A stretch of DNA of 64,000 nt from Brassica napus. Taxonomy: Eukaryota > Streptophyta > Magnoliopsida > Brassicales > Brassicaceae. The stretch covers positions 12,115,509 to 12,179,508 of the forward strand of contig NC_063442.1 in assembly GCF_020379485.1 (NCBI RefSeq). The letters run 5' to 3'. This document shows positions 12,086 through 23,340 of the stretch, in pieces. The notes beneath the pieces are model-generated. The model was not told where the DNA came from. It ran no database searches and worked only from the letters and a program-made list of their open reading frames with translations. Both the position numbers and the translations under genes were made by a program. Each line of letters opens with the position of its first letter. Position 1 is the stretch's first letter.

Positions 12086-13883
12086 TCGGCCAACCAATGA
12101 TACCACATAGCTTTAATACCCTTCACAAGCAATCCCTCAAACATATACATGCCAACATCAGGCCTACACTAACCAAATACACACCAAGCCTAATCCGGTA
12201 CCTAAACCAGACTTAAGACTTAATGTCAGAACCTGCAAGCAAATCAGTCAACCACAAACACAATCACAATAATAAGACTATGAGTAACTACGACTCGATC
12301 TAACTTGTAACACCGTATATCGATGTTACACTAACTCGATCTAAACACAACACAACACACTACCCCGGGAAATGGTGACTTAGTGTTCATCCTCTCTATC
12401 GGCAATATCCTATCTTCCTACCACAAAGGCCAGAAGAAGGAACTTTCAACCGACCGCGGCCCACAGTCATTCGGGTCACCGCGCGACAGCCCACAGTCCT
12501 TCGGATCACTGCCACATTACACCGTCGTGTAATCACTCAGCCATAGGCCATGATCCCGTCTCTCTGAGTCTTCCCGATCCAGCGAATAAGGGGTTTCCTT
12601 GAACCCGCTGAATATGAGGGCGAGGAAACACTAATCAACCCCAAACAAGCCTAGTATGGGCGGGTTACGCACATACTGTCGGCACCACTCACACAACACA
12701 AACTCAATTTAGAACCTAACGTAACGATAAAGTTCCAGATCCTAACTAGACACTCAACTCTACAACACAAACCAGTAGTACCAGTAGTCCGGCCTATATG
12801 GCCTAAGACCCTTAGTACTAACTACTAAACAATAATATCAATACTAAACAATACAATCAAACCGTTACCCAGATAGTCCAGCCTCCCGCTGAGAAACTAT
12901 CTTTAAAGATAACGGGAACCTGCACTCAACCATATCAACACGCAAGAATAGAAAACATGATGCATCCTAATCTTGGTCCTAATCAGGTTATCAATTCAGT
13001 CTTAATTCCATTCATCTCAGCTTAGCCCTTGCTAAACTGAGTCCGGTTCCATAAAATAACCCTAAGGACTCTACCATTCAATAGCCTGATCATTCTAATC
13101 TATATGCAAACTCGATCTACCCTAAATTCCAAGTGAAATTCACACAAGCCAACTCACAGTGTTCTAGGCGAGAAGCAGCTGGTTGATCGGAGAAGACTTG
13201 GCAAAAACCCAATTGACGACATGACTGGAGTGGACTGGACTCGACTTAGACAGAACCTCGGCGTCACCATGAAGAAACTGACAGGTCTGGATGGACTGAT
13301 CTGGACAGAATCTCCTTTAGCTGCTGGACAGTTCTTCGGACATTTCGGCGGAGTATCGAGGAGAACTTCGACTGATCTGAACCCATGGAACTGAACTAAT
13401 CTTGGACAGCACCTCCACTTGATTGTAGGAGAATATGACTGGCTTGGACGGATTGAATTGGACAGAGCTTCCGCCTCACAATCGTATAGAATCATCGATT
13501 GGACGAAACTGGCCTTCTCGGTGGAGTATCGGTCTTCAGAATCGACCATACTCTACATCGACCACTTTATTTCTTTCTATCTCTCTAGCCACGTTGACTT
13601 CCCATCTTAACTGATCTTGACTTGATTGATCTTCAGTTGGACAGAACCTTCCTTTGGCGCTGACTCGAAATCAGTAGAGAACTGATCTCGAAAATTCTCT
13701 AAAACTCTCGAAATAGCTCGGAATCACTTGCTTTCTTTCTCTACTTTTCTCTCATGTTTTGAAATGGCTTTGGACAGGTCTGGATGTCCTCAAATTAGCT
13801 GGGGTAGTGGCCTATTTATAGAAGACACCAGCCAATCAGATTCAGGTTGGTGGCCACCCGTGTGTCGCTTCGCATGGCTCCGG

Positions 13884-14210
13884 ACGCATGCGCGGCGGCA
13901 CCTCGTGCTCCACATGGCTGGCTGCATGTCCAGGACACATGCAGGACGCCACCACTCCCCCCCAGATGTCAGGCTGCATGACTGGAACTCATGCAAGGCG
14001 CCACAGCATCACACACATGGCTGGCCGCATGCTTCGGTTGCATGCGCGGAGACACCTCGTGCTTGGCCGTTCCACCTTGTGCTTCTACGTGTCAGGCTGC
14101 ATGGACTGCTTTCATGCATGGCGACACCTCGAGCTTCTGTAGACACTTATCTTGCTGGATGGTTGACACCACGTCCTGAACCCATGCAACGAGCCACCTC
14201 GAGCTTCTCA
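13884..14210 (+). repeat. GC-rich CATGC minisatellite in the LTR
   Basis: About six degenerate units of 52-72 bp each carry CATGC followed by GGCG/GGAC, CCACC, and often CTCGTGCTT or CTCGAGCTT. Spacers contain ATGGCTGGC or TGTCAGGCTGCATG. The array yields spurious long reading frames in several phases, which I do not regard as genes. Confidence 0.6.
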
Positions 14211-14399
14211 GTCCATTGGCCTGATTTCGGTCCTTCCGGTAAATTTTTGACCCGCGATTAACCCAAAATATTTTTCTTCTCCCGTTCAGATGAGTTTAAT
14301 ATTTTTAATAAACTCCAATCTGAAGTCTGACCTTGGCGGTAAATATTCCCGATCCTTCGGCTTCATCGAAGACTTGCATAATACCTAAATTAGGGTTTA

Positions 14400-14620
14400 C
14401 GTCTAATTTTGGGTTTTCCCGTCGTGCTTCGATCCCGTCGTGCTTGCTTCCCGTCCTGCTTAAGTCCCATCATGCTTCCAATGTCTTCAAAATAATATTC
14501 CGCTGATACGAAGTTTCGCGGAAAACTTTGTGCTGAAGAAACGTCATTCTTCACAAACGTCGAGCTTCTAAACCGTCGTGCTTCCAAAAATGTTATGCTT
14601 CCAAAACGTTTGTCTCATCA
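14400..14620 (+). repeat. GTCGTGCTTC short repeats near the LTR end
   Basis: Short direct repeats such as CCCGTCGTGCTTC, CCCGTCCTGCTT, CCCATCATGCTTCC and CGTCGTGCTTCC recur every 15-25 bases. They lie close to the 3' end of the solo LTR. Confidence 0.5.
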
Positions 14621-15787
14621 ATCTAAGACATTTTCTAACTATGGTCGAGCAACTTATTCGACTCATAGTTCACTCACGATCACTTCTTCGCCCACCTCGT
14701 ACTTCAAAACTTCTCGATCGATCCTTATCGCCTGCGACTCGACCACCACAAAGATACTCGACCACTCTTTTCTATTCTTTCTTTTTTTTTTTTTTTTTTT
14801 TTAACGGGTTTCTACACCGTCGGCTTGGTAGATCTAGGGTTTTGTGTAAGCCTGGATCTGGGTCAGATCCGCCTCAGAGGCTTGCTGGAATAAAGTGCTT
14901 TGCTTCATCTCCGTTCTCCGCCTCCTCTTAGTTTCCCCTGCCTCCTCCTTCGGTTGTTCATGTTAGAGCTTTCCCGTTTTTGTTTCCCCTCGTTCAAAAC
15001 GATATGAAGAGCATGAGGATCTCGTCGGGACCTCTCCCTTAATTCAAGAGACAATAACCATGGCTTCCTACGGTGATCGTTTGGATCCCCTGCTTGCTAC
15101 CGATGTTGTCTACTAGGGTTTTGAGGACAACCCGATATCGTGATTCACTTGCATTTAGGCATAGCCCTCTATCGCCTCTCGGACCGCCTGTTGTCGAGGA
15201 GCTTCATACCTCCTCTGCGCTTCATACCCTTGCATTCAAAGCTCCGACAGTCAGACATTGTGTTATCTCGTAGTCTTGCTGCATCATTTGTGTCGCGTGG
15301 GTGGTTTTGGAGCCTGTTTGTACCGCCTACGCTTGACCATAACTCGAGCCTCAGCGTAAGCAGCGTCACTTCGGGCCTGAACCTTTGTCAACTGTCGAGA
15401 TAGCTAGGGGTTGGTTGGTTGACGTCCTCCTCCAGCGGAGCTCTGGGGCGTAAGGAAGGCGCTACCGTCGATGTCTGCTTGGAGCCAGTTCGGTGAGTTC
15501 TCAACTGAGTCTTCTCTGGCTATTCTCTTGCTTCTTCGGTTTTGTTCCGGTTCAGCAAGAAGCGTTTTGGATAGGGTGCCTACGTTGTTGTTTCTCTTGA
15601 TCTTATTGCATTATTAACTTCAGCTTTCTCTTGTTAGAAGCTTAAATTTAATCTCTTAGTCTCTTAGGGGTTTTTTAAAACTTTTGCGGCCTCTAAGATG
15701 CAAATTGGCTTTGTAAGCGAATTGTGGATGCAATTCATTTGTATCCATAACTTTCATTTTGATTCATGATATTTACCATTTAGCAAA

Positions 15788-15804
15788 AAATAATAAATAT
15801 ATAT
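15788..15804. repeat. 17-bp target-site duplication, right copy
   Basis: Matches 10812-10828 exactly (AAATAATAAATATATAT). It directly follows the A run that ends the nested retroelement. Confidence 0.5.
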
Positions 15805-16799
15805 TGAATAATTAAAATTCAGTAACTATTACATATATAATTTAATTGGTGCAAACATATAAATCAATATTATTAATCCAAACAATATTTTTTCTATTTG
15901 ATAGGATATATAATTAAATTTAAATGATATTAACATACATAATATATTTTTAATATTAATGTCTATTAAATGATGCTTTATATTCCTATGATTTTTTTTG
16001 TTCATTTGTATCATTTGTATCATAATATTAAATTACTCATAACAAAATTTTTCATTGTGAGATTAAATGTTTTAGTAATTTATAATTTTTTTAAAATTAA
16101 GCTGTCAATGTTTGTTCAAAGCTTTAATCAAAAAAAAAAAGTTCAAAGTAAATTTCAAAATTAAAATATTTATGTATTTTATATGGTATATAGTTTAATT
16201 TAAATATACATATATATATATATAATATCTCTTTTAATCTTAATAATTAATTAAATTAGAATTTTTTCTTATATGATTTTGTAATCATTTGTATTTTATC
16301 GTAACAAAAATTTTAAACCATGGATCACAAATTTGAATGTGAGACTCTTAACAACTTTAATAATTTATAGTGTTTTTAAAAATTCAAAAAATAATATATA
16401 CAGAAAAATTTAAATTTTATTATATGGTAATGTGGTTTTTAAATTTATTTTAATAATTTAAAAGTAAACAAATATGATAGAAGTTACACTATTTTTTATC
16501 AAATCGTTATTATTCAAAATTATTAATAGTCATATATACTTTAGGCACATTAGACAATTCCATAAATTTTATTTAATAAAAAACCTATTATATAATTAGA
16601 TGAACCAACATAGTTCTCTAATGATTCTAAGAATCATCCTAGTGATAACACGTGACTACAAAAAGAAGTTGTAATGTTTTTCAATTAATATATAGGGGAT
16701 TTAGGATGTGTTCTATAAAGTTGGATATGTTTAACGCAAACTTGGCATATCAAATAATTTATAAAGCACTGGATCTTATTACATGCCATTGTTAGGTTT

Positions 16800-17790
16800 A
16801 TATATATACTAGATTAAGATATGCGTCTTGTGCAAAATAAACATTTTATATATACATATAATTTTTATGTATTATATGTTTTTTTACATATTATTAAATA
16901 GTAAATATATAAAAAAATAATTAAAAAGTCAGTAACTATTACGTATATAATTAAATTGGTGCAAACACATAAATAAATTTTATTAATCTAAACAATCACT
17001 TTATATTTTATATGGTACAATATTAAATTTAAATGATATTAAAGTATATATAGTCTATTTTTAATATTAATATATATTAAATGATGATTTCTAATCATAT
17101 TGCTTTTTGATCATTTGTATGTTCTTATAACAAAAATTTTAAATCACCGATAACAGAAATTTCATTGTGGAATTAATAGTTTTAGTAATTTATAATTTTT
17201 TTAAAAAAATTGAATGCAAAGTTTAAAATTTAATATTAAGTTGTCAATATTTGGGATTAATAGTTTTAGTAATTTATGAATTTTATATGGTTTATATTAT
17301 AATTTAAACAATATTAATATACATCTTTTAATCTTAAAATTTTTAAATGATACTTTATACTTATATGACTATGTAATCATTTGCATTATTATCATAATAA
17401 AATTTTTAAATCATGGATCACAAAAACTTGAATGTGAGACTTTTAACAGTTTTATTAATTTATAATCGTTTTTAAAAAATTAAAATGTAACATATTGGTT
17501 TAAAATTAAAAAAATATGATAGAAGTTACACTAATTTTTATCAAAGATTTCTTATTCAAAATAATTAATTTTCATATATACTTTAGCCAAATTAGTAAAT
17601 TCCGTAATTTTTATTAAAGGAAAAAATGAAGAACATTAATAATGAATTTATGGTTAATTTAATAAAAAATTTATTATATATTTAGATGGACCAACCTATT
17701 TCTTTAAGGATCTTAAGACTTATTGTGGTGATGACACATTAATACATCAAATGTTGTAATACTTCTATTTTAATATATAATGGATATATA
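16800..17790. mobile_element. Helitron-like AT-rich repeat, copy 2
   Basis: A diverged tandem partner of the sequence at 10740-10828/15788-16700, in the same orientation. It starts near ACTAGATTAAGATATGCG (16809) and ends near TTTTAATATATAATGG followed by a (TA)n run at about 17778. No coding capacity was seen. Confidence 0.5.
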
Positions 17791-18524
17791 TATATATATA
17801 TATATATTATAAACTATTAGAAATATTCCTTTGTTTAAGATATATAATATTAAAAAGGAAAAAAAATGTTTATTTTCTGATATTTTTGTTTGTCAACGTT
17901 TATTGTCTAATATATATATTTGTATTTCTACGATAAGTGCTTTTCTTGTCTTCTTTTCTTCTAGGATTTAAGCTAATGATATTAATTTTTGTAAAAATAA
18001 TAATAATTAAAGCATGGAATTTATGGTTAAATACAAAATAAAATAAATCAAGTAAGGAAAATCATTATCATGATAAAATGGTTTGTTCCTAATTATATAT
18101 ATTGAGATAATGATGACGATATGTGATTTATAATTACATATGTATGTGAATATAGTTGATAAAATTATTATTAGTAATAAATTGGTAAAATAAACTGAGT
18201 AAAATGTGAATCCTAATTTAACATATGATAGTAGTTTATAAACCATGTTTGGCTTAACATTTTATGTCTTGAGGTTACATTTATGTAATTGGTCTAAATC
18301 CCAAACATAGTATATTTAAGTTATGACAACCAACTCATTACGAAGTTATTGGTAAAAAACTAACGATAATCTCTGTTAGGAATGTCATAACTAACTAGAA
18401 CCAAAAACACAACTATATTTTTAGAAGTTCAACAAATTTAAAGAACATACATATACAAGCATGTTTTCAAATTTGTAGAAGGCAACATATCTGGAGAAGA
18501 AAAATAAACAAATCAACTAAGACA
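17790..18524. promoter_or_regulatory. Upstream region of GDSL copy 1 (part of a duplicated segment)
   Basis: AT-rich 5' flank. From about 17965 the sequence matches the upstream region of the second GDSL gene from about 20995 (for example ATTAAAGCATGGAATTTATG, CCCAAACATAGTATATTTAA and ACAAGCATGTTTTCAAATTT). So the promoter was duplicated together with the gene. No specific elements are claimed. Confidence 0.5.
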
Positions 18525-19951
18525 ATGAAGCTTCAGTTGTTATGGCTTGCTTTGGTATTCATTGCCGTTGAAACTAATGCAGCGAAGCAAGGAAAGAATG
18601 CAACAATCCCTGCACTAATAGTTTTTGGAGATTCAATTATGGATACTGGTAATAACAATAGACTCCCAACTCTTTTGAAGTGCAATTTTCCTCCCTATGG
18701 CAAGGATTTTCCCGGCGGTTTGGCCACAGGAAGATTTTCTGATGGAAGAGTTCCCTCTGATCTCATTGGTAACTATTTGAAGTATTATTTTTTTTATTTG
18801 TTTATAGAAAATCTTATAGCTAATTTTATATCATGATACATTTGTTTTCACCAATTTTATTTCAGCTGAAAAGTTGGGAATAGCCAAGTCACTACCAGCA
18901 TTTATGAACCCGAATTTGAAGCCCCAAGATCTTCTCAAGGGTGTAACATTTGCATCTGGAGGAACTGGTTACGATCCATTAACGGCTAAGATTATGGTAT
19001 GTTATAATATATTTTGTCGTCAGCGCTTGTTACATTTTATAGTTAATTGATACATTTTCTATTATTTTGTTCTTTTGCAGTCCGTGATATCAGTCTGGGA
19101 TCAACTAACATATTTCAAGCGATACATATCAACGATCAAACAACATTTTGGAGAGAAAAAAGCTCAAGATATCTTGGACCATAGTTTTTTTGTTGTGTGT
19201 TCCAGTAGCAACGACCTTGCTCACACTTTCATGGCTCAATCTCATAAATATGACCGCACCTCATATCCCAATTTCTTGGCTGACTCAGCAGTCAAATTCG
19301 TAAGAGTAAGTATTTTAAACTGATTAATATACAAACTTAAATCAAACAATATAACCTTATATCTAACACTAATTATATACCTTATGTATAATACATAGGA
19401 ATTACATAAGCTTGGAGCTAAGAAAATCGGAGTGTTTAGCGCAGTGCCGGTTGGATGTGTACCACTTCAAAGAACAGTGTTTGGAGGAATGTTTACAAGA
19501 GGATGTGTTAAACCGTTAAACGACATGGCAAAACAATTCAACGCAAGGCTTTCACCAGCTCTAGAATCTTTAGATAAAGAGCTGGACGGTGTAATCCTCT
19601 ACATTGATGTTTATGATACTCTTTACGACATGATCCAACATCCTTCAAAATACGGTAACTCATCTTACAAATATAGTTTTACAAGAAAATTATTTGTATC
19701 ATAAAACCTGAACCAAACTACTGAAGTATTAAGTGAATTTATCTCAACATGTTTCAGGTTTTGAGGTAGCTGATAGAGGATGTTGCGGTAGGGGCTCTCT
19801 CGCGATATCCTACATGTGCAACTCATTGAATCCATTCACATGTTCTAATTCCTCGGCCTATATATTTTGGGATAGCTACCACCCAACGGAGAGAGCATAT
19901 CAAGTTATTGTTGACAACTTGCTTGACAAATATTTAAGCAAAATCTATTGA
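18525..19951 (+). CDS. GDSL esterase/lipase, copy 1
   Basis: Five exons: 18525-18768, 18866-18996, 19081-19305, 19399-19654 and 19758-19951, 349 aa. An N-terminal signal peptide ([19 protein letters not shown]) points to secretion. SGNH-hydrolase blocks are visible: block [12 protein letters not shown] (nucleophile Ser about residue 37), block [12 protein letters not shown], block [12 protein letters not shown], and block [12 protein letters not shown] with the catalytic Asp-x-x-His pair. Length and five-exon layout match the plant GDSL family. The closest remembered relatives are the At1g59030/At1g20120 EXL-like esterases. The substrate is unknown; family members act on lipid or acyl esters in the apoplast. 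A nearly identical tandem duplicate starts 3,216 bp downstream. Confidence 0.93.
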
Positions 19952-21740
19952 TGTTTAATCATCTAACTAAAACTTATTGATCTCTTGGTGCGATTGTGTT
20001 TCCCCATCTCATTTTGGTCTCTCTGGTGTATTCATTCTTCAATTTTATGAATGTCATATAAAGTGCACTACAACAAACTAATACAACGGAAAATCAGTTT
20101 ATTACATTCTCTTTTATTTTTATTCCCAAACATGGCATATAAAATAATTATATTGGGGCTGGACAAAATATCCGGACTCGAATAATCGGCCCAAAACCGA
20201 CCCAAAAATCAGGGTATCGAACCCGATCAGACCTGGGGTAAATAACCGAAAGGGTCCTAAATTGCTATATCCGAAGAACCAGTACCAAACCCGATCCGAA
20301 CGGAGAACCGAATGAGTGTCCGAAGATATCCAGAAGTTAAATGTATATCTAAAATATTAGTTATAATTATACTTATAATTATTTTAATAATTTAAATTAA
20401 AATCATAAATTAAATATATTAGTTACTTTTCAATACTTTGTGTATTTTCAGATAAAATAAGATAGTTTTGATAGAAATACTCAAACAAAACCATATCTAA
20501 TGAGTATTTTTTTTAATTATTTTTGGTACATTTGGATAGTTTGAATACAAAATATACTAACTGAATCGGGTAATATGGTTACTTTAGATAAAAAAATATC
20601 CGAACCTGTTTCATATACTTTGGTTATTGGTTATTTTCAGGTTTCTACACATCGGAATCAAACCCATCCGGATCAAGGAGGACCTGATTCGAACCCGATC
20701 CGAAATTTTGTAATACCTGATTGGGGCGTGGTTTAAAAACCCAAAAAAATCCGATACCAGAAAGAACCGATCCATACCCAATCGGGTACTCTTATGTCCA
20801 AGCCTAGTACTGCACATTCACTTGATCTATATGTCATTCTTACTTCTTAGTTTTCTTAGAATTTTATAAGTGTCTATACAACAATATAAATTATTAAAAA
20901 TGTCTTTTTCTTAAGATAGTATTAAAAAGGAAGAGAACATTTATTTTTAATACATGTTCTTATTAGAACTGATTTTAGTTTCTTCTTTCACTCTAGGATT
21001 CAAATTAATGATATAAATTTTTGAAACCAAAACAATAATTAAAGCATGGAATTTATGGTTAAAATCCAAAATAAAATAAACAAAGTGAGGAAATAATGGC
21101 CATACGGGGAAAGTCCCAGACTTCCATCATCTATGAAAATCAATGTGGTTCTCTCTTGGACACTAAGAACATTTCAAACGAGAAGAATACCTGTTTATTT
21201 GGAATTTGGCAAGTGGTTTGTTCCTAATAATTATATATATATATATAATTAGTACAATTATTTTTAGTTACAAATTGGTAAAATACGAAAAGGAAAGAAA
21301 AGACGAAACATAAATCATGGATCAACTAAGCACTCTCGAAGACTTGCTTAAGAATAAGTGCGAGATAGAGGAAGACAAGATAAAGGTCAATAGCACCCGT
21401 AAAATGCGAGTCCTAATCTAAAATATGATAATAGTTTTATAAACCAAGTTTGGCTTAACATTTTATATCTTGCGGTTACATTACTGTAACTGGTCTAAAT
21501 CCCAAACATAGTATATTTAAGTTGTGACAACCAACTTATTACAATGTTATTAGTAAGAAATAACAATAATCTTTGTTGTCTTTAAAACCATAAGGAATGT
21601 CATAACTAACTAGAGCCAACAAACACAACTATATTTTTAGAAGTTCAACAAATTAAAAGAACATATATATACAAGCATGTTTTCAAATTTGTAGAAGGCA
21701 ACATATCTGGAGAAGAAAAATAAACAAATCAACTAAGACA
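19952..21740. other. Spacer between the two GDSL genes
   Basis: Contains the 3' flank of copy 1, the MITE-like element at 20154-20808, and the duplicated promoter of copy 2 from about 20995. The copy 2 promoter has an extra segment, about 21095-21205 (TGGCCATACGGGGAAAGTCC...), absent from copy 1. No gene was seen. Confidence 0.5.
20154..20808. mobile_element. Non-autonomous DNA transposon (MITE-like) between GDSL copies
   Basis: The block begins GGGGCTGGACAAAATATCCGG and ends with GTCCAAGCCTA. The reverse complement of the right end (TAGGCTTGGACATAAG) resembles the left end, giving an imperfect terminal inverted repeat of about 12 bp. The interior is rich in CCGAACCCGATCCGAA-type sequence at both ends and AT-rich in the middle, as in common Brassicaceae short elements. 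A clear target duplication was not found. Confidence 0.45.
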
Positions 21741-23151
21741 ATGAAGCTTCAGTTGTTATGGCTTGCTTTGGTATTCATTGCCGTTGAAACTAATGCAGCG
21801 AAGCAAGGAAAGAATGCAACAATCCCTGCACTAATAGTTTTTGGAGATTCAATTATGGATACTGGTAATAACAATAGACTCCCAACTCTTTTGAAGTGCA
21901 ATTTTCCTCCCTATGGCAAGGATTTTCCGGGCGGCTTGGCCACGGGAAGATTTTCTGATGGAAGAGTTCCCTCTGATCTCATTGGTAACTATTTGAAGTA
22001 TTTTCTTATATTTGTTTATAGAAAATCTTATAGCTATTTTTATACCATGATACATTTGTTTTCACCAATTTTCTTTCAGCGGAAAAGTTGGGAATAGCCA
22101 AGTCACTACCAGCATTTATGAACCCGAATTTGAAGCCCCAAGATCTTCTCAAGGGTGTAACATTTGCATCTGGAGGAACTGGTTACGATCCATTAACGGC
22201 TAAGATTATGGTATGTTATAATATATTTTGTCGTCAACGCTTGTTACATTTTATAATTAATTGATACATTTTCTATTATTTTTTTCTTTTGCAGTCCGTG
22301 ATATCAGTCTGGGATCAATTAACATATTTCAAGCGATACATATCAACGATCAAAAAACATTTTGGAGAGAAAAAAGCTCAAGATATCTTGGACCATAGTT
22401 TTTTTGTTGTGTGTTCCAGTAGCAACGACCTTGCTCACACTTTCATGGCTCAATCTCATAAATATGACCGCACCTCATATCCCAATTTCTTGGCTGACTC
22501 AGCAGTCAAATTCGTAAGAGTATGTATTTTAAACTGATTAATATACAAACTTAAATCAAACAATATAACTTTATATCTAACACTAATTATATATCTTATG
22601 TATAATACTTAGGAATTACATAAGCTTGGAGCTAAGAAAATCGGAGTGTTTAGCGCAGTGCCGGTTGGATGTGTACCACTTCAAAGAACAGTGTTTGGAG
22701 GAATGTTTACAAGAGGATGTGTTAAACCTTTAAACGACATGGCAAAACAATTCAACGCAAGGCTTTCACCAGCACTAGAATCTTTAGATAAAGAGTTGGA
22801 CGGTGTTATCCTCTACATTAATGTTTATGATACTCTTTTCAACATGATCCAACATCCTTCAAAATACGGTAAGCTCATCTTATAAATTTTCCATTTGTAT
22901 CATTAAACCTGAACCAAACTACTGAAGTCTAAGTGAATTTATCTCATCATGTTTCAGGTTTTGAGGTAGCTGATAGAGGATGTTGCGGTAGAGGCTCTCT
23001 CGCAATATCTTACATGTGTAACTCATTGAATCCATTCACATGTTCTAATTCTTCGGCCTATATATTTTGGGATAGCTACCACCCAACTGAGAGAGCTTAT
23101 CAAGTTATGGTTGACAACTTGCTTGACAAATATTTAAGCAAAATCTATTGA
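21741..23151 (+). CDS. GDSL esterase/lipase, copy 2
   Basis: Five exons: 21741-21984, 22080-22210, 22295-22519, 22613-22868 and 22958-23151, 349 aa. All catalytic blocks, the signal peptide and the intron positions are as in copy 1. I count only five amino-acid differences from copy 1: Gln to Lys and four others (Asp/Asn, Tyr/Phe, Asp/Asn, Ile/Met) in exons 3-5. Introns and about 0.75 kb of upstream sequence are also conserved, so the duplication is recent. Both copies appear intact; neither has a stop or splice-site loss. Confidence 0.93.
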
Positions 23152-23340
23152 TGTTTAAACATCTAACTAAAACTTGTTGATCTCTTGCTGTGATTGTGTT
23201 TTCTCCCCCATCTCATTTTTGTCTCTCTTTATGTATTCATTCTTCAAAATTTCAATGTTTCAAAATTTATAAATGTTTAAAATGCACAGCAGGCAATATA
23301 ATACTGGAACAAAACGTAAATCAGTTTATTACATTCTCTT

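Larger units (their letters stand above)
11159..14816 (+). mobile_element. Solo LTR of a Ty3/Gypsy (Tat-like) retrotransposon
   Basis: The element begins TGTAACACCCCCGAACC and ends GGGTTTCTACA, and is flanked by the perfect 5-bp duplication CCGTC (11154-11158 and 14817-14821). TG...CA ends plus a 5-bp duplication are the hallmark of an LTR. No second copy of the terminus occurs inside, and there is no primer-binding site, gag or pol, so this is a solo LTR of 3,658 bp left by LTR-LTR recombination. Very long LTRs are typical of the Tat/Ogre lineage; that assignment is inference. It is far more GC-rich than its surroundings and contains internal repeats. A poly-T run lies near its right end (about 14782-14802). 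Confidence 0.8.
10829..15787 (+). mobile_element. Non-autonomous poly-A retroelement (LINE- or Sadhu-like), interrupted
   Basis: The GC-richer block, once the solo LTR inside it is removed, is about 1.3 kb (10829-11158 plus 14822-15787). It starts with a CT-rich leader (TTCTCTCTTCTCCAAACC) and ends in a short A run just before the right copy of a 17-bp direct repeat. No long coding frame survives: frames such as 15073-15273 and 15140-15403 show no reverse-transcriptase or endonuclease motif. Length, absent coding capacity, A tail and long target duplication fit a Sadhu-like or deleted LINE-type element. The family is unresolved. Confidence 0.45.
10740..16700. mobile_element. Helitron-like AT-rich repeat, copy 1 (split by nested insertions)
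   Basis: Sequence at 10740-10828 and its continuation at 15788-16700 align with a second copy at 16800-17790. Shared stretches include GCGTCTTGT near the left end, CAGTAACTATTAC, TTGGTGCAAACA, TTAAATGATG and GAATGTGAGACT. The left border of the second copy reads ACTAGATTAAGATATGCG. Its reverse complement ends in CTAGT, like a Helitron 3' terminus. The gap in copy 1 is filled by the retroelement at 10829-15787. Class assignment is tentative; the repeat relationship is visible directly. Confidence 0.5.

Noticed and set aside
13728..14261. 177-aa frame and two overlapping frames in the solo LTR
   Set aside because: They follow the GC-rich CATGC repeats in three phases, show no domain, and LTRs of this type are non-coding.
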